Shown in pieces: positions 1 through 6,608 of a stretch of DNA of 11,989 bases. The position numbers and the translations under genes are program-made. The first letter of the stretch is position 1. The number at the start of each line of letters is the position of its first letter. Location of the stretch: the NCBI GenBank assembly GCA_013695885.1, contig JACCZP010000030.1:1-11989 (forward strand), read 5' to 3'. The DNA comes from Thermoleophilaceae bacterium (GTDB lineage: Bacteria; Actinomycetota; Thermoleophilia; Solirubrobacterales; Thermoleophilaceae). Below the pieces are notes generated by a model. It made no database searches, was not told the origin of the DNA, and saw only the letters and a list, made by a program, of their open reading frames with translations.

Positions 1-165
1 CTCGAGCGTGGCGTGTGCGTGGCGCTCCCACAGGTCGTCGAACACCGGTGTGCGGGCCTGGGCCACCGCGTTCCCCGGCCCCGGATCGGCGAGGCCCCAG
101 CCGTCGAGCACCACGAGGCACACCGAGGGCACCGGCGGGCGACCCGGCCCGTCGGGCACGCTCAC
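1..165 (-). CDS. gpmI: 2,3-bisphosphoglycerate-independent phosphoglycerate mutase, N-terminal fragment
   Basis: Cofactor-independent phosphoglycerate mutase interconverts 3- and 2-phosphoglycerate in the cytoplasm, the step after Pgk. Only the first 55 codons are inside the window; the gene continues beyond base 1. The visible part contains VLDGWGLAD (residues 19-27) followed by GPGNAVAQARTP. This is the metal-binding alkaline-phosphatase-superfamily N-terminus of the family (LDGWG with the metal-ligand Asp, then a GNA-x-A-x-A-x-TP element). I chose the GTG at 165 because its GTGA overlaps the tpiA stop by 4 bases, a usual coupling arrangement; a second GTG two codons later is possible. No clear Shine-Dalgarno precedes it, so translation probably depends on termination of tpiA. 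It is the last visible gene of the gap-pgk-tpiA-gpmI run. The family call is firm; the exact start is less so. Confidence 0.88.
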   Translation of the reverse strand, partial: MSVPDGPGRPPVPSVCLVVLDGWGLADPGPGNAVAQARTPVFDDLWERHAHATLE

Positions 166-941
166 GCGGAGATGCGTGCAGCGGCCGCGACGATCGCGGC
201 GAGCTCGGGCGCCTCCAGGCTCGCGCCGCCCACAAGGGCGCCGTCCACGTCGGGACCAGCCAGCAGCTCGGCGGCGTTCTCGCCCTTCACGCTCCCGCCG
301 TAGAGCACGCGCACCCGCTCGGCGGCGGGTGCGGAGCGATCACCCACGAGAGCCCGGATGAAGCCGATGGCTTCCTGGACCTGCTCGGCCGTGGCCGAGC
401 GCCCGCTGCCGATGGCCCAGATCGGCTCGTAGGCGATCACGACATCGGGGAGCGACTCGTCGGCCACGCTCTCGAGGGCCTCCTGGACCTGGTGGCGTAG
501 CCGGCGCTCGGTGTCGCCGTCGTCGCGCTCGGCCTCGGTCTCCCCCACGCAGAGGATCGGACGCAGCTTCGCCTCGAGCGCCGCGGGGAGCTTCTCCGAG
601 AGGGCGCGGTCGGTCTCCGCGTTGTCGCGCCGGCGCTCGGAGTGCCCGAGCACCACGCCGTCCACCCCGAGCTCCGTGAGCATCGGCGCCGAGATCTCGC
701 CGGTGTGCCCGCCCGACTCGCCCTCGTGCATGGTCTGGGCGTACACCGCGATCTCCGAGTCGCGCAGCTCCTCCACGCAGGCGGCCAGCGCGGTGAACGG
801 CGGGCAGATGCCCACCTCGACCGCCTCGTGTCCGGGCAGCAGCGGCCCGAGCTCGGCGATGTAGGACCGGGCCTCGGCCACCGTCATGTGCATCTTCCAG
901 TTGCCGACCACGAGCGGTCTGCGCGGCGCGGCCTCAGGCAT
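162..941 (-). CDS. tpiA: Triosephosphate isomerase
   Basis: Interconverts dihydroxyacetone phosphate and glyceraldehyde 3-phosphate in glycolysis and gluconeogenesis. The 259-residue length is typical for this TIM-barrel enzyme. Catalytic residues are all visible: N14 and K16 in GNWKM, H100 in VLGHSERR, and E172 in AYEPIWAIG. The phosphate-gripping loop reads AIGSGRSAT and YGGSV lies at 214-218. The usual AQNMH reads AQTMH here, a mild change. The open frame extends far upstream of the true start. I chose the ATG at 941 because a GGAGGT stands 8 bases ahead of it (950-955) and the homology begins right after it. The ATG overlaps the pgk stop by 8 bases (ATGCCTGA), and the tpiA stop overlaps the gpmI GTG by 4, so the three genes are translationally coupled. 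Confidence 0.96.
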   Translation of the reverse strand: MPEAAPRRPLVVGNWKMHMTVAEARSYIAELGPLLPGHEAVEVGICPPFTALAACVEELRDSEIAVYAQTMHEGESGGHTGEISAPMLTELGVDGVVLGHSERRRDNAETDRALSEKLPAALEAKLRPILCVGETEAERDDGDTERRLRHQVQEALESVADESLPDVVIAYEPIWAIGSGRSATAEQVQEAIGFIRALVGDRSAPAAERVRVLYGGSVKGENAAELLAGPDVDGALVGGASLEAPELAAIVAAAARISA

Positions 942-2124
942 CGTCGAGCACCTCCACGCCGGGCAGCTCCTTGCCCTCGAGCAGCTCGAGCGAGGCGCCG
1001 CCCCCGGTCGAGAGGTGGGTGACGCTGTCGGCGAGCCCGAATGAGGCCAGGGCGGCGGCCGAGTCACCCCCGCCGACCACCGTCTTTGCCTCCGACTCGG
1101 CGACGGCCTCCGCCACCGCGCGCGTGCCCTCGGCGAAGGGCGCGAGCTCGAAGGCACCCATGGGTCCGTTCCAGAACACCTGGGCGGCCCCCTCTATCAC
1201 CTCGCGGTAGCCCTCGACCGTCCGGTGCCCGACGTCGAGGCCCATCCACCCGTCCGGGACCTCGACCCCGTCGAGCTCTTGACGCTCGGTGTCCTCCTCG
1301 AACGCCCGGCCGGCGACGAGGTCCACGGGGAGGCGCAGATCGCAGTCGGAGTCCTCGGCCTTCTCGAGTACCCGCCTCGCCACCTCGATGTCGTCCTCCT
1401 CGACCATCGAGTCGCCGGTGGGGATGTCCTGCGCCCGGAAGAAGCTGAAGCACATCGCCCCGCCGATGAGGATCGCGTCGGCGACCTCGAGAAAGCGTTC
1501 GATGAGCCCGATCTTGTCGCTCACCTTGGCCCCGCCGAGGACCACGACGAACGGCTGCTGCGGGTCCTCGATGAGCTCGGTGAGCGTGGTGACCTCCTTC
1601 TCGAGGAGCTTCCCCGCCACCGCCGGGCGCAGGTGCTGCGGCACGCCGTACACCGAGGCGTGCGCGCGATGCGAGGCACCAAACGCGTCGTTGACGTAGA
1701 CGTCCGCCAGATCGGCGAGCTCGTGCGCGAGCTCGTCGTCGTTGTCGGTCTCGCCCGACTCCCACCGGAGGTTCTCGAGCATGAGGATCTCCCCCGGCTC
1801 GAGCCGCTCGACTTCGCGGCGTACCTCGGGGCCTATCACCTCCGACGCCTGGTGGACGTGGGCGCCGAGCAGCTCTCCAAGGCGCCGCGACGTCGGCTCC
1901 ATCGAGGTCTCGGGGTCACGGCCGTCGGGCCGGCCGAGATGCGACGCCAGCACGAGGTGGGCGCCCCGCTCGCGCAGGGCCTCGATGGTGGGCACGGTCT
2001 GCCGGATGCGGGCGTCGTCGGTCACCTCCCCGTCCTTGAGCGGGACGTTGAAGTCCACGCGCACGAACACCCCCCCGCCCTCCGGGATCTCGAGGTCGTC
2101 GATGGTCCGCTTGCTGAAGGCCAC
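934..2124 (-). CDS. pgk: Phosphoglycerate kinase
   Basis: Transfers phosphate from 1,3-bisphosphoglycerate to ADP, giving the first substrate-level ATP of glycolysis. The 396-residue length fits the bacterial monomeric enzyme. Motifs in order are RVDFNVPL (22-29), SHLGRP (61-66), an NDAFG-x-SHR element, GGAKVSDKI, the ATP-site GGGDS (351-355) and STGGGASLE (372-380). The start is a GTG at 2124, supported by a strong AGGAGG (2133-2138) with 8 bases of spacing. It lies 58 bases downstream of gap, with a 9-bp stem-loop in that gap, and overlaps tpiA by 8 bases. It is probably co-transcribed with gap, and its strong ribosome site suggests high, independently initiated translation. Confidence 0.97.
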   Translation of the reverse strand: MAFSKRTIDDLEIPEGGGVFVRVDFNVPLKDGEVTDDARIRQTVPTIEALRERGAHLVLASHLGRPDGRDPETSMEPTSRRLGELLGAHVHQASEVIGPEVRREVERLEPGEILMLENLRWESGETDNDDELAHELADLADVYVNDAFGASHRAHASVYGVPQHLRPAVAGKLLEKEVTTLTELIEDPQQPFVVVLGGAKVSDKIGLIERFLEVADAILIGGAMCFSFFRAQDIPTGDSMVEEDDIEVARRVLEKAEDSDCDLRLPVDLVAGRAFEEDTERQELDGVEVPDGWMGLDVGHRTVEGYREVIEGAAQVFWNGPMGAFELAPFAEGTRAVAEAVAESEAKTVVGGGDSAAALASFGLADSVTHLSTGGGASLELLEGKELPGVEVLDDA

Positions 2125-2132
2125 GGCTCAGT

Positions 2133-2138
2133 CCTCCT
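2133..2138 (-). promoter_or_regulatory. Ribosome binding site of pgk
   Basis: AGGAGG on the minus strand lies 8 bases before the GTG start of pgk. It is the strongest Shine-Dalgarno in the window and fixes the non-ATG start of this gene. Confidence 0.75.
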
Positions 2139-2146
2139 GTTCGCTG

Positions 2147-2177
2147 GGCGCTCGCAGCTCTTCTGGCGGCGAGCGCC
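2147..2177 (-). other. Intergenic stem-loop between gap and pgk
   Basis: A perfect 9-bp inverted repeat, GGCGCTCGC / GCGAGCGCC, with a 13-base loop begins 5 bases after the gap stop codon. No T-run follows on the minus strand, so it is a poor intrinsic terminator. It is better read as an RNA hairpin that may protect the 3' end of a processed gap message or modulate read-through into pgk. It leaves the pgk ribosome site (2133-2138) free. The structure is seen in the sequence; the function is inferred. Confidence 0.5.
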
Positions 2178-2182
2178 GCGGC

Positions 2183-3187
2183 TCAGCCGAGCCGCTCGAT
2201 GAAGTCGACGAGGCGATTCGAGTAGCCCCACTCGTTGTCGTACCAGGCGAGGACCTTGACCATGTTGCCGTCGACCACATAGGTCATCCCGGAGTCGAAG
2301 GTCGACGAGTACGTCGACTTCACGATGTCGCTCGAGACGATCGGCTCGTCGGTGTAGGCGAGGATCCCCTCGAGGTCGCCCTCGTCGGCCCGCTTCGCGA
2401 AGACCTGGTTGATCTCGTCCGCCGACTCGACATCGCGGGCGAGCGTGACGGTGAGATCGAGCACCGAGCCGTCGTTGACCGGGCCGCGGATCGCGTACCC
2501 GTGCATCTTGCCCTCGAGCTCGGGGATGACCTTGCCGATCGCCGCCGCCGCCCCGGTGGTGGTGGGAATGAGGTTGCTCGCGGCGGCCCGGGCGCGGCGC
2601 AGATCCTTGTGCGGCCCGTCCTGGAGCTGCTGGTCGGCGGTGTAGGCGTGCACCGTTGTCATAAGCCCGCGCTCGATGCCGAACTCCTCGTGCAGCACCT
2701 TGGCCACCGGCCCGAGGCAGTTCGTGGTGCAGGAGGCGAGCGAGATGACGTTGTGCTCGTCCGGGTGGTAGTGGTCGTCGTTGACGCCTGGCACGAGCGT
2801 CAGGACATCGCCCTTGGACGGAGCGGAGACGACGACCTTCTGGGCTCCCGCCTCGAGGTGCTGGTCGGCCTCCCCCTCGTCGGTGAACTTGCCGCTCGAT
2901 TCCAGCACCACCTGGACGTCCATGTCCCCCCACGGGAGGTTGGCCGGCTCAGGCTCGGAGAGGACGGGGATCTCCTTGCCGTTGACGGTGAGGCTCTTGT
3001 CGCCCGCCTCGATCTCGCCCTTGAAGTGCCCGAGGACCGTGTCGTACCTGAGCAGATGGGCCATGGTCGGCGGATCCATGATGTCGTTGATCGCCACCCA
3101 CTCGATGTCGGCCCCGCGCTCCTCGGCCGCCCGAAATACGTTCCTGCCTATACGACCGAAGCCGTTGATCCCCGCCCTGACCGCCAT
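2183..3187 (-). CDS. gap: Glyceraldehyde-3-phosphate dehydrogenase, type I
   Basis: Oxidises and phosphorylates glyceraldehyde 3-phosphate to 1,3-bisphosphoglycerate with NAD+. The 334-residue length is standard. The Rossmann start is INGFGRIGRN (7-16). The Asp in AINDI (D35) marks NAD+ rather than NADP+ preference. The active-site Cys is C153 in ASCTTNCL, with its partner H180 in TVHAYT, and the C-terminal WYDNEWGYSNR is intact. Two small oddities are the loop IRGPVNDGSVLDL, where most homologues have IRVP-type sequence, and an Ala where a basic residue usually follows TGAA. An upstream ATG at 3220 adds 11 residues, but it lacks a ribosome site. The ATG at 3187 has AAAGGA 8 bases before it and leads straight into the conserved N-terminus. 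First gene of the glycolytic run, 88 bases after rapZ. Confidence 0.96.
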   Translation of the reverse strand: MAVRAGINGFGRIGRNVFRAAEERGADIEWVAINDIMDPPTMAHLLRYDTVLGHFKGEIEAGDKSLTVNGKEIPVLSEPEPANLPWGDMDVQVVLESSGKFTDEGEADQHLEAGAQKVVVSAPSKGDVLTLVPGVNDDHYHPDEHNVISLASCTTNCLGPVAKVLHEEFGIERGLMTTVHAYTADQQLQDGPHKDLRRARAAASNLIPTTTGAAAAIGKVIPELEGKMHGYAIRGPVNDGSVLDLTVTLARDVESADEINQVFAKRADEGDLEGILAYTDEPIVSSDIVKSTYSSTFDSGMTYVVDGNMVKVLAWYDNEWGYSNRLVDFIERLG

Positions 3188-3255
3188 ACCCGCCGTCCTT
3201 TCCGCGTGCGACTCGACCATCTCGAAGATTGGCCTACCCAGCCGCGAGCTGCGCG

Positions 3256-3261
3256 AATCTA
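3256..3261 (-). promoter_or_regulatory. Possible -10 element upstream of gap
   Basis: TAGATT on the minus strand in the 88-base rapZ-gap spacer fits the TANNNT pattern of actinobacterial -10 boxes. It would give a 5' leader of about 60 bases ending at the AAAGGA site of gap. I see no matching -35 at 17 or 18 bases. It would let the glycolytic genes be transcribed apart from uvrC-rapZ. Confidence 0.3.
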
Positions 3262-3275
3262 GCGCACCTGCGGGA

Positions 3276-4310
3276 CTACGGCCGCCGGGGCGACTTGTCG
3301 ACGTCGCGGTGGACGACGTCCACGAGGTAGCCGCCGCCCTCCTCGGCGTACAGCGCGGCCAGGTGCTCGGCGATCACCACCGATCGGTGGCGGCCGCCCG
3401 TGCAGCCGATCCCGATCGTGAGGTGAGCCTTCCCCTCCCGCACGTACGCGGGAAGGAGGTAGTCGAGCAGGGGCAGCAGCCGCTCGTAGAAGCCCTCGAT
3501 CCCGTCGGAGCGCTGCACGAAGTCACTGACCCTCTCGTCGAGCCCGGTGAGCTCGCGGAGCGTCTCCTCGTAGTGCGGATTGGGCAGGAAGCGCACGTCG
3601 AAGAGGAGGTCGGCGTCGTGGGGCACGCCGTGCTTGAAGCCGTAGGTGAGGAAGGTGACCGCGAGCTTCCCGCGGGTGCTGCGCAGCAGCATCTTGTCGG
3701 CGACGATCTTCCGTAGCCGCGCGGCCGAGAGGTCCGAGGTGTCGATCGAGACGTCGGCGCGCCCCTTGATCGGCGCGAGCAGCTCCCGCTCGCGGGCGAT
3801 GCCCCCTCCCACCTGGCCGGTGTCCGCGAGCGGGTGGCGGCGGCGGGTCTCCTTGTAGCGGGAGATGAGAACGGACTCCGAGGCGTCGAGGAAGAGCAGC
3901 CGCGGGCCGGTGCCCTGGGCGTCGAGCTGGCCGAGGACGCTCACGAGCGCCTCGAAGAACTCCCCTCCACGCACGTCGCAGACCACGGCGGCGCGCCGGA
4001 CGTCCGACCCCGGGTGCTCGAACAGCTCGGCGAGGGAGGCGATCATCTCGGGTGGAAGGTTGTCCACGCAGAAGTAGCCGGCGTCCTCGAAGCAGGCCAT
4101 GGCCTGTGACTTGCCGGCGCCCGAGAAGCCGGTGATCACCACGAAGTCCTCGAGGCGCGACCAGGAGGAGGGGCCCCGTCCGGGCCCCGGAGCTGCGGTG
4201 TCGAGTCTCCGATCGGCGGACGCCTCGTCGCGTGGACCGGCCCTGCGGCGATCCCTCCCGGTCCGCCTTTCGGCCGGCGCGTCGCTCGCGTCAGTCGGTC
4301 TTGTGGACAT
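3276..4310 (-). CDS. rapZ: RapZ/YvcJ-family nucleotide-binding protein
   Basis: The RapZ (YvcJ) family consists of P-loop ATP/GTP-binding proteins. In E. coli RapZ is an RNA adaptor that delivers the sRNA GlmZ to RNase E and senses glucosamine-6-phosphate; in Gram-positives the role is less clear. Motifs are Walker A GFSGAGKS (61-68), VDNLPP (82-87), FDVRFLPNPHY (239-247) and the C-terminal IGIGCTGGRHRSV (299-311) that forms the ligand pocket. From the ATG at 4310 it has 344 residues. The first ~55 are an Arg-rich tail (RRTGRDRRR) with noticeably more A/T third positions than the rest. A GTG at 4142 or 4139, preceded by GAGGA, would give about 288 residues, the normal family length. With the longer start it overlaps uvrC by 20 bases; with the shorter a 148-base gap remains. 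The usual downstream partners yvcK and whiA are absent. Confidence 0.92.
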   Translation of the reverse strand: MSTRPTDASDAPAERRTGRDRRRAGPRDEASADRRLDTAAPGPGRGPSSWSRLEDFVVITGFSGAGKSQAMACFEDAGYFCVDNLPPEMIASLAELFEHPGSDVRRAAVVCDVRGGEFFEALVSVLGQLDAQGTGPRLLFLDASESVLISRYKETRRRHPLADTGQVGGGIARERELLAPIKGRADVSIDTSDLSAARLRKIVADKMLLRSTRGKLAVTFLTYGFKHGVPHDADLLFDVRFLPNPHYEETLRELTGLDERVSDFVQRSDGIEGFYERLLPLLDYLLPAYVREGKAHLTIGIGCTGGRHRSVVIAEHLAALYAEEGGGYLVDVVHRDVDKSPRRP

Positions 4311-6171
4311 GCCAGTGGATGTCGCGGGCCACCTTGCCGGGCAGGCCCGGCACCGCCTCGAGCTCCTCCCGGGTGGCGGTCAGGAAGCGGTCGGGAGATC
4401 CGAAGTGGGTGAGCAGGAGTCGCTTGCGCGCCGGTCCGACGGCCGGGAGGTCGTCGAGCACCGAGCGGGTCATGGCCCGGTCGCGCCGGCCGCGGTGGAA
4501 GTCGAGGGCGAAGCGGTGGGCCTCGTCGCGAGCCCGCTGGAGCAGGTGCAGCGCCGGCGAGTCGGTCGGTAGCAGCAGGGGGTCGGAGCGCCCGGGGACG
4601 AACACCTCCTCGATGCGCTTGGCCAGGGAGACGACCCGCACCCCCAGGTCGCGGAACTCCTGGAGCGCCTCGAGGCCGGAGGAGAGCTGACCCTTGCCGC
4701 CGTCGATCACGATGAGCGCCGGCACGGCGGCGAAGGAGGCGTCGTATCCGCGCTCGTGCGGAGAGCGCTCGCGGTGGTCGGCGTACTGGTCCATACGCCG
4801 GGTGAGGACCTCGTTCATCGCCGCGAAATCGTCCTGCGCCGCGTCGCGGATGCCGAAGCGGCGATAGTCGGACTTCTTGGGCGCGCCTCCCTCGAGGACG
4901 ACCATCGAGGCGACGGTGTGGGTCTCCCCCAGGTTGGAGATGTCGAAGCACTCGATGCGCATTGGCACGACATCGATGCCGAGCGCCTCCTGGAGTCCCT
5001 CGAGACCCTCGATCCGCTGGCTGCGCCGATGCTCGGAGCGCAGGCGGTCCTGGTCGAGGGCGAGCCGCGCGTTGCGCAGGGCGAGCTCGAAGATCCGGCG
5101 CTTGTCGCCGCGCTCCGCGTGACGGATCTCGACCGCGGCGCCGCGGCGCTCGGCCAGGGCGGCCGCGAGTGCGTCGGGCGCCTCGAGGTCCGGGGGCACC
5201 ATGACCTGCGGGGGGATGGCCGGCGAGGTGGCGTAGTACTGGAGGATGAACTCCTCGGCCACCTCCGACTCCGGCCGCTCGCCGGCGTTCTCGAGATAGA
5301 AGGACTGCCGGTCGGCTAGCACGCCGTCGCGGACCTGGAAGACCTGCGCGTTGGCGTCGCCGCCCTCGGCGGCCACGGCGATGGCGTCGAGCGTGCCCAC
5401 GCCCTCGTTGGCGATCCGCTGGCGCTCGAGCAGGGAGCGGACGGCCTTCAGGCGGTTGCGCAGCAGCGCGGCCTGCTCGAACTCCTGGGCGTCGGCCGCG
5501 TCGTGCATCTCGGCCTCGAGGTCGCGCTCGATCTGGCGATAGCGGCCGGACAGGAAGGCGACGATCGAGTCGATCCCGCGCCGGTACTCCTCCTTCGAGG
5601 CGTATCCGACGCACGGCGCCTGGCAGCGCTTGATGAAGTAGTCGAGGCACGGCGAGCCGGACGCCCGCCCGGGCTCGGTGCCCTCGCACGTCCGGTACTG
5701 GAACACCTTCCCGAGCAGGTCGAGGGTCTCCCGAACGCGCTTGGCGTTGGAGAAGGGACCGAAGTAGGCGCGCGAGCGGCGGTGGCGCTCGCGGGTGAAG
5801 TAGACCCGCGGGAAGTCCTCGTCGAGGGAGATCGCGATGAAGGGGTAGGACTTGTCGTCGCGCAGGCGGACGTTGAAGCGCGGCCGGTACTGGCGGATGA
5901 AGTTCTGCTCCGCGAGGAAGGCCTCGGCCTCGGACTGGGTGACCACGAACTCGATGTGGTCGATCTGCTCGACCATGTCGTCCGCGGCGCGCACGTGCGA
6001 CTTCGAGAAGTGCGAGCTCACCCGCTTTCGCAGTGACTTCGCCTTGCCGACGTACAGCACCTTCCCCTTGTGGTCCCGGAACAGGTAGACGCCCGGCCCG
6101 TCCGGCAGGGAGCGGCGCTGATCGGAGATCCTCTGGGAGCGGCCGGGACGCTCGACCGTGACCGTGCTCAC
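4291..6171 (-). CDS. uvrC: UvrABC excinuclease subunit C
   Basis: Makes the 3' and 5' incisions around UvrB-bound DNA lesions in nucleotide excision repair. The 626 residues carry the full architecture. The GIY-YIG nuclease comes first (GVYLF at 27-31, LYVGKAKSLRKRV at 39-51). Four cysteines follow (C162, C175, C183, C187) with the spacing of the E. coli UvrC iron-sulfur ligands. Then come a UVR helix pair that binds UvrB (about 213-247), an RNase H-like nuclease (D410 in ECFDISNLGETH, D490 in VIDGGKGQL, H552) and a C-terminal double helix-hairpin-helix (about 573-620). The open frame runs 46 codons further upstream, but that part is unlike UvrC. I chose the GTG at 6171, which has a promoter -10 exactly 7 bases ahead and no Shine-Dalgarno, so the mRNA is probably leaderless. 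rapZ follows directly. Confidence 0.95.
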   Translation of the reverse strand: MSTVTVERPGRSQRISDQRRSLPDGPGVYLFRDHKGKVLYVGKAKSLRKRVSSHFSKSHVRAADDMVEQIDHIEFVVTQSEAEAFLAEQNFIRQYRPRFNVRLRDDKSYPFIAISLDEDFPRVYFTRERHRRSRAYFGPFSNAKRVRETLDLLGKVFQYRTCEGTEPGRASGSPCLDYFIKRCQAPCVGYASKEEYRRGIDSIVAFLSGRYRQIERDLEAEMHDAADAQEFEQAALLRNRLKAVRSLLERQRIANEGVGTLDAIAVAAEGGDANAQVFQVRDGVLADRQSFYLENAGERPESEVAEEFILQYYATSPAIPPQVMVPPDLEAPDALAAALAERRGAAVEIRHAERGDKRRIFELALRNARLALDQDRLRSEHRRSQRIEGLEGLQEALGIDVVPMRIECFDISNLGETHTVASMVVLEGGAPKKSDYRRFGIRDAAQDDFAAMNEVLTRRMDQYADHRERSPHERGYDASFAAVPALIVIDGGKGQLSSGLEALQEFRDLGVRVVSLAKRIEEVFVPGRSDPLLLPTDSPALHLLQRARDEAHRFALDFHRGRRDRAMTRSVLDDLPAVGPARKRLLLTHFGSPDRFLTATREELEAVPGLPGKVARDIHWHVHKTD

Positions 6172-6178
6172 CCCGTCG

Positions 6179-6207
6179 AGGATAGGTAGCGCCGAGGTCG
6201 GTTTCGA
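6179..6207 (-). promoter_or_regulatory. Predicted uvrC promoter (leaderless)
   Basis: On the minus strand TCGAAA (6202-6207, four of six matches to TTGACA) is followed after 17 bases by TATCCT (6179-6184, TANNNT). The -10 box ends 7 bases before the uvrC GTG at 6171. Transcription would therefore start at or next to the first base of the start codon. This agrees with the lack of a ribosome site. Both boxes are seen; activity is inferred. Confidence 0.5.
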
Positions 6208-6222
6208 TCGCGGCAGATCGTC

Positions 6223-6251
6223 CGGCGCCCCCGAACCGGGATCTGGCGCCG
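6223..6251. repeat. Inverted repeat in the uvrC / 6267 divergent spacer
   Basis: CGGCGCC (6223-6229) and GGCGCCG (6245-6251) form a 7-bp inverted repeat with a 15-base centre, located between two divergent genes. It could be an operator or simply chance in such GC-rich DNA. Nothing else supports a role. Confidence 0.2.
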
Positions 6252-6266
6252 CCCCCCCGACCGGAT

Positions 6267-6503
6267 ATGAATACGCGAGTGAGAGTGCTCGGGACGGTGG
6301 CGGGGACACTGGGCTTCCTCGTGGCGTCGCTCGCGCTCGTCGCGGCGGTGCTTCTGCTCGCGCTGACGAGCATCAACCGAGCGACCTGCGGCGAACGCGA
6401 CTCGGCGCGACCCCAGTACATCGTCGTCCTCCCGGGACAGGAGCTGCCCGAAGACTGCCGCCGGGCTCGGAGCGGCTACCGCATCCTGGTCGATAGCCTG
6501 TGA
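6267..6503 (+). CDS. Small single-span membrane protein of unknown function
   Basis: I do not recognise a family. The 78-residue product has a short basic N-terminus (NTRVR), a long hydrophobic segment at about 8-35, and a 40-residue polar tail. The tail carries two cysteines (C41, C64) that could form a disulfide if it faces outside, as the positive-inside rule suggests. Codon use is strongly G/C at the third position, like the neighbours, which supports real coding. It diverges from uvrC with a 95-base spacer and converges on the pilus-module gene. There is no good Shine-Dalgarno before the ATG. A GTG four codons later (6279), preceded by TATGAA, is an alternative start. Possibly a membrane accessory protein; no function is claimed. 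Confidence 0.6.
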   Translation: MNTRVRVLGTVAGTLGFLVASLALVAAVLLLALTSINRATCGERDSARPQYIVVLPGQELPEDCRRARSGYRILVDSL

Positions 6504-6543
6504 CGGGAGGGAGGGCGAGTAGGAGCGCCTCTCGCGCGGTGCA

Positions 6544-6582
6544 TGGGTGGGGCGGGTCGTGCACACGCCGAACGGCCACCCA
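6544..6582. terminator. Possible bidirectional hairpin between convergent genes
   Basis: The 105-base spacer between two convergent stop codons holds TGGGTGG (6544-6550) and CCACCCA (6576-6582). Nested inside are GGCG (6551-6554) and CGCC (6566-6569). The combined bulged hairpin sits where a shared terminator is expected, but there is no T-run on either side. Weak call, made mainly on position. Confidence 0.25.
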
Positions 6583-6608
6583 CAGGTCTCGCCCAGGACC
6601 TACAGGAC

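Noticed and set aside
3188..3220. Upstream ATG at 3220 as the gap start
   Set aside because: It adds 11 residues not seen in the family and has no ribosome site, while the ATG at 3187 has AAAGGA 8 bases ahead and begins at the conserved N-terminus.
1225..3262. Long plus-strand open frames opposite pgk and gap (325 and 506 codons)
   Set aside because: They lie exactly antisense to genes with full sets of conserved motifs and show no recognisable domain. Such antisense frames are expected in DNA with G/C-rich third codon positions.
4136..6421. 761-codon minus-strand frame overlapping uvrC
   Set aside because: It reads uvrC in the wrong frame, giving an Arg/Pro/Ala-rich product without domains. 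The uvrC frame has every expected motif.
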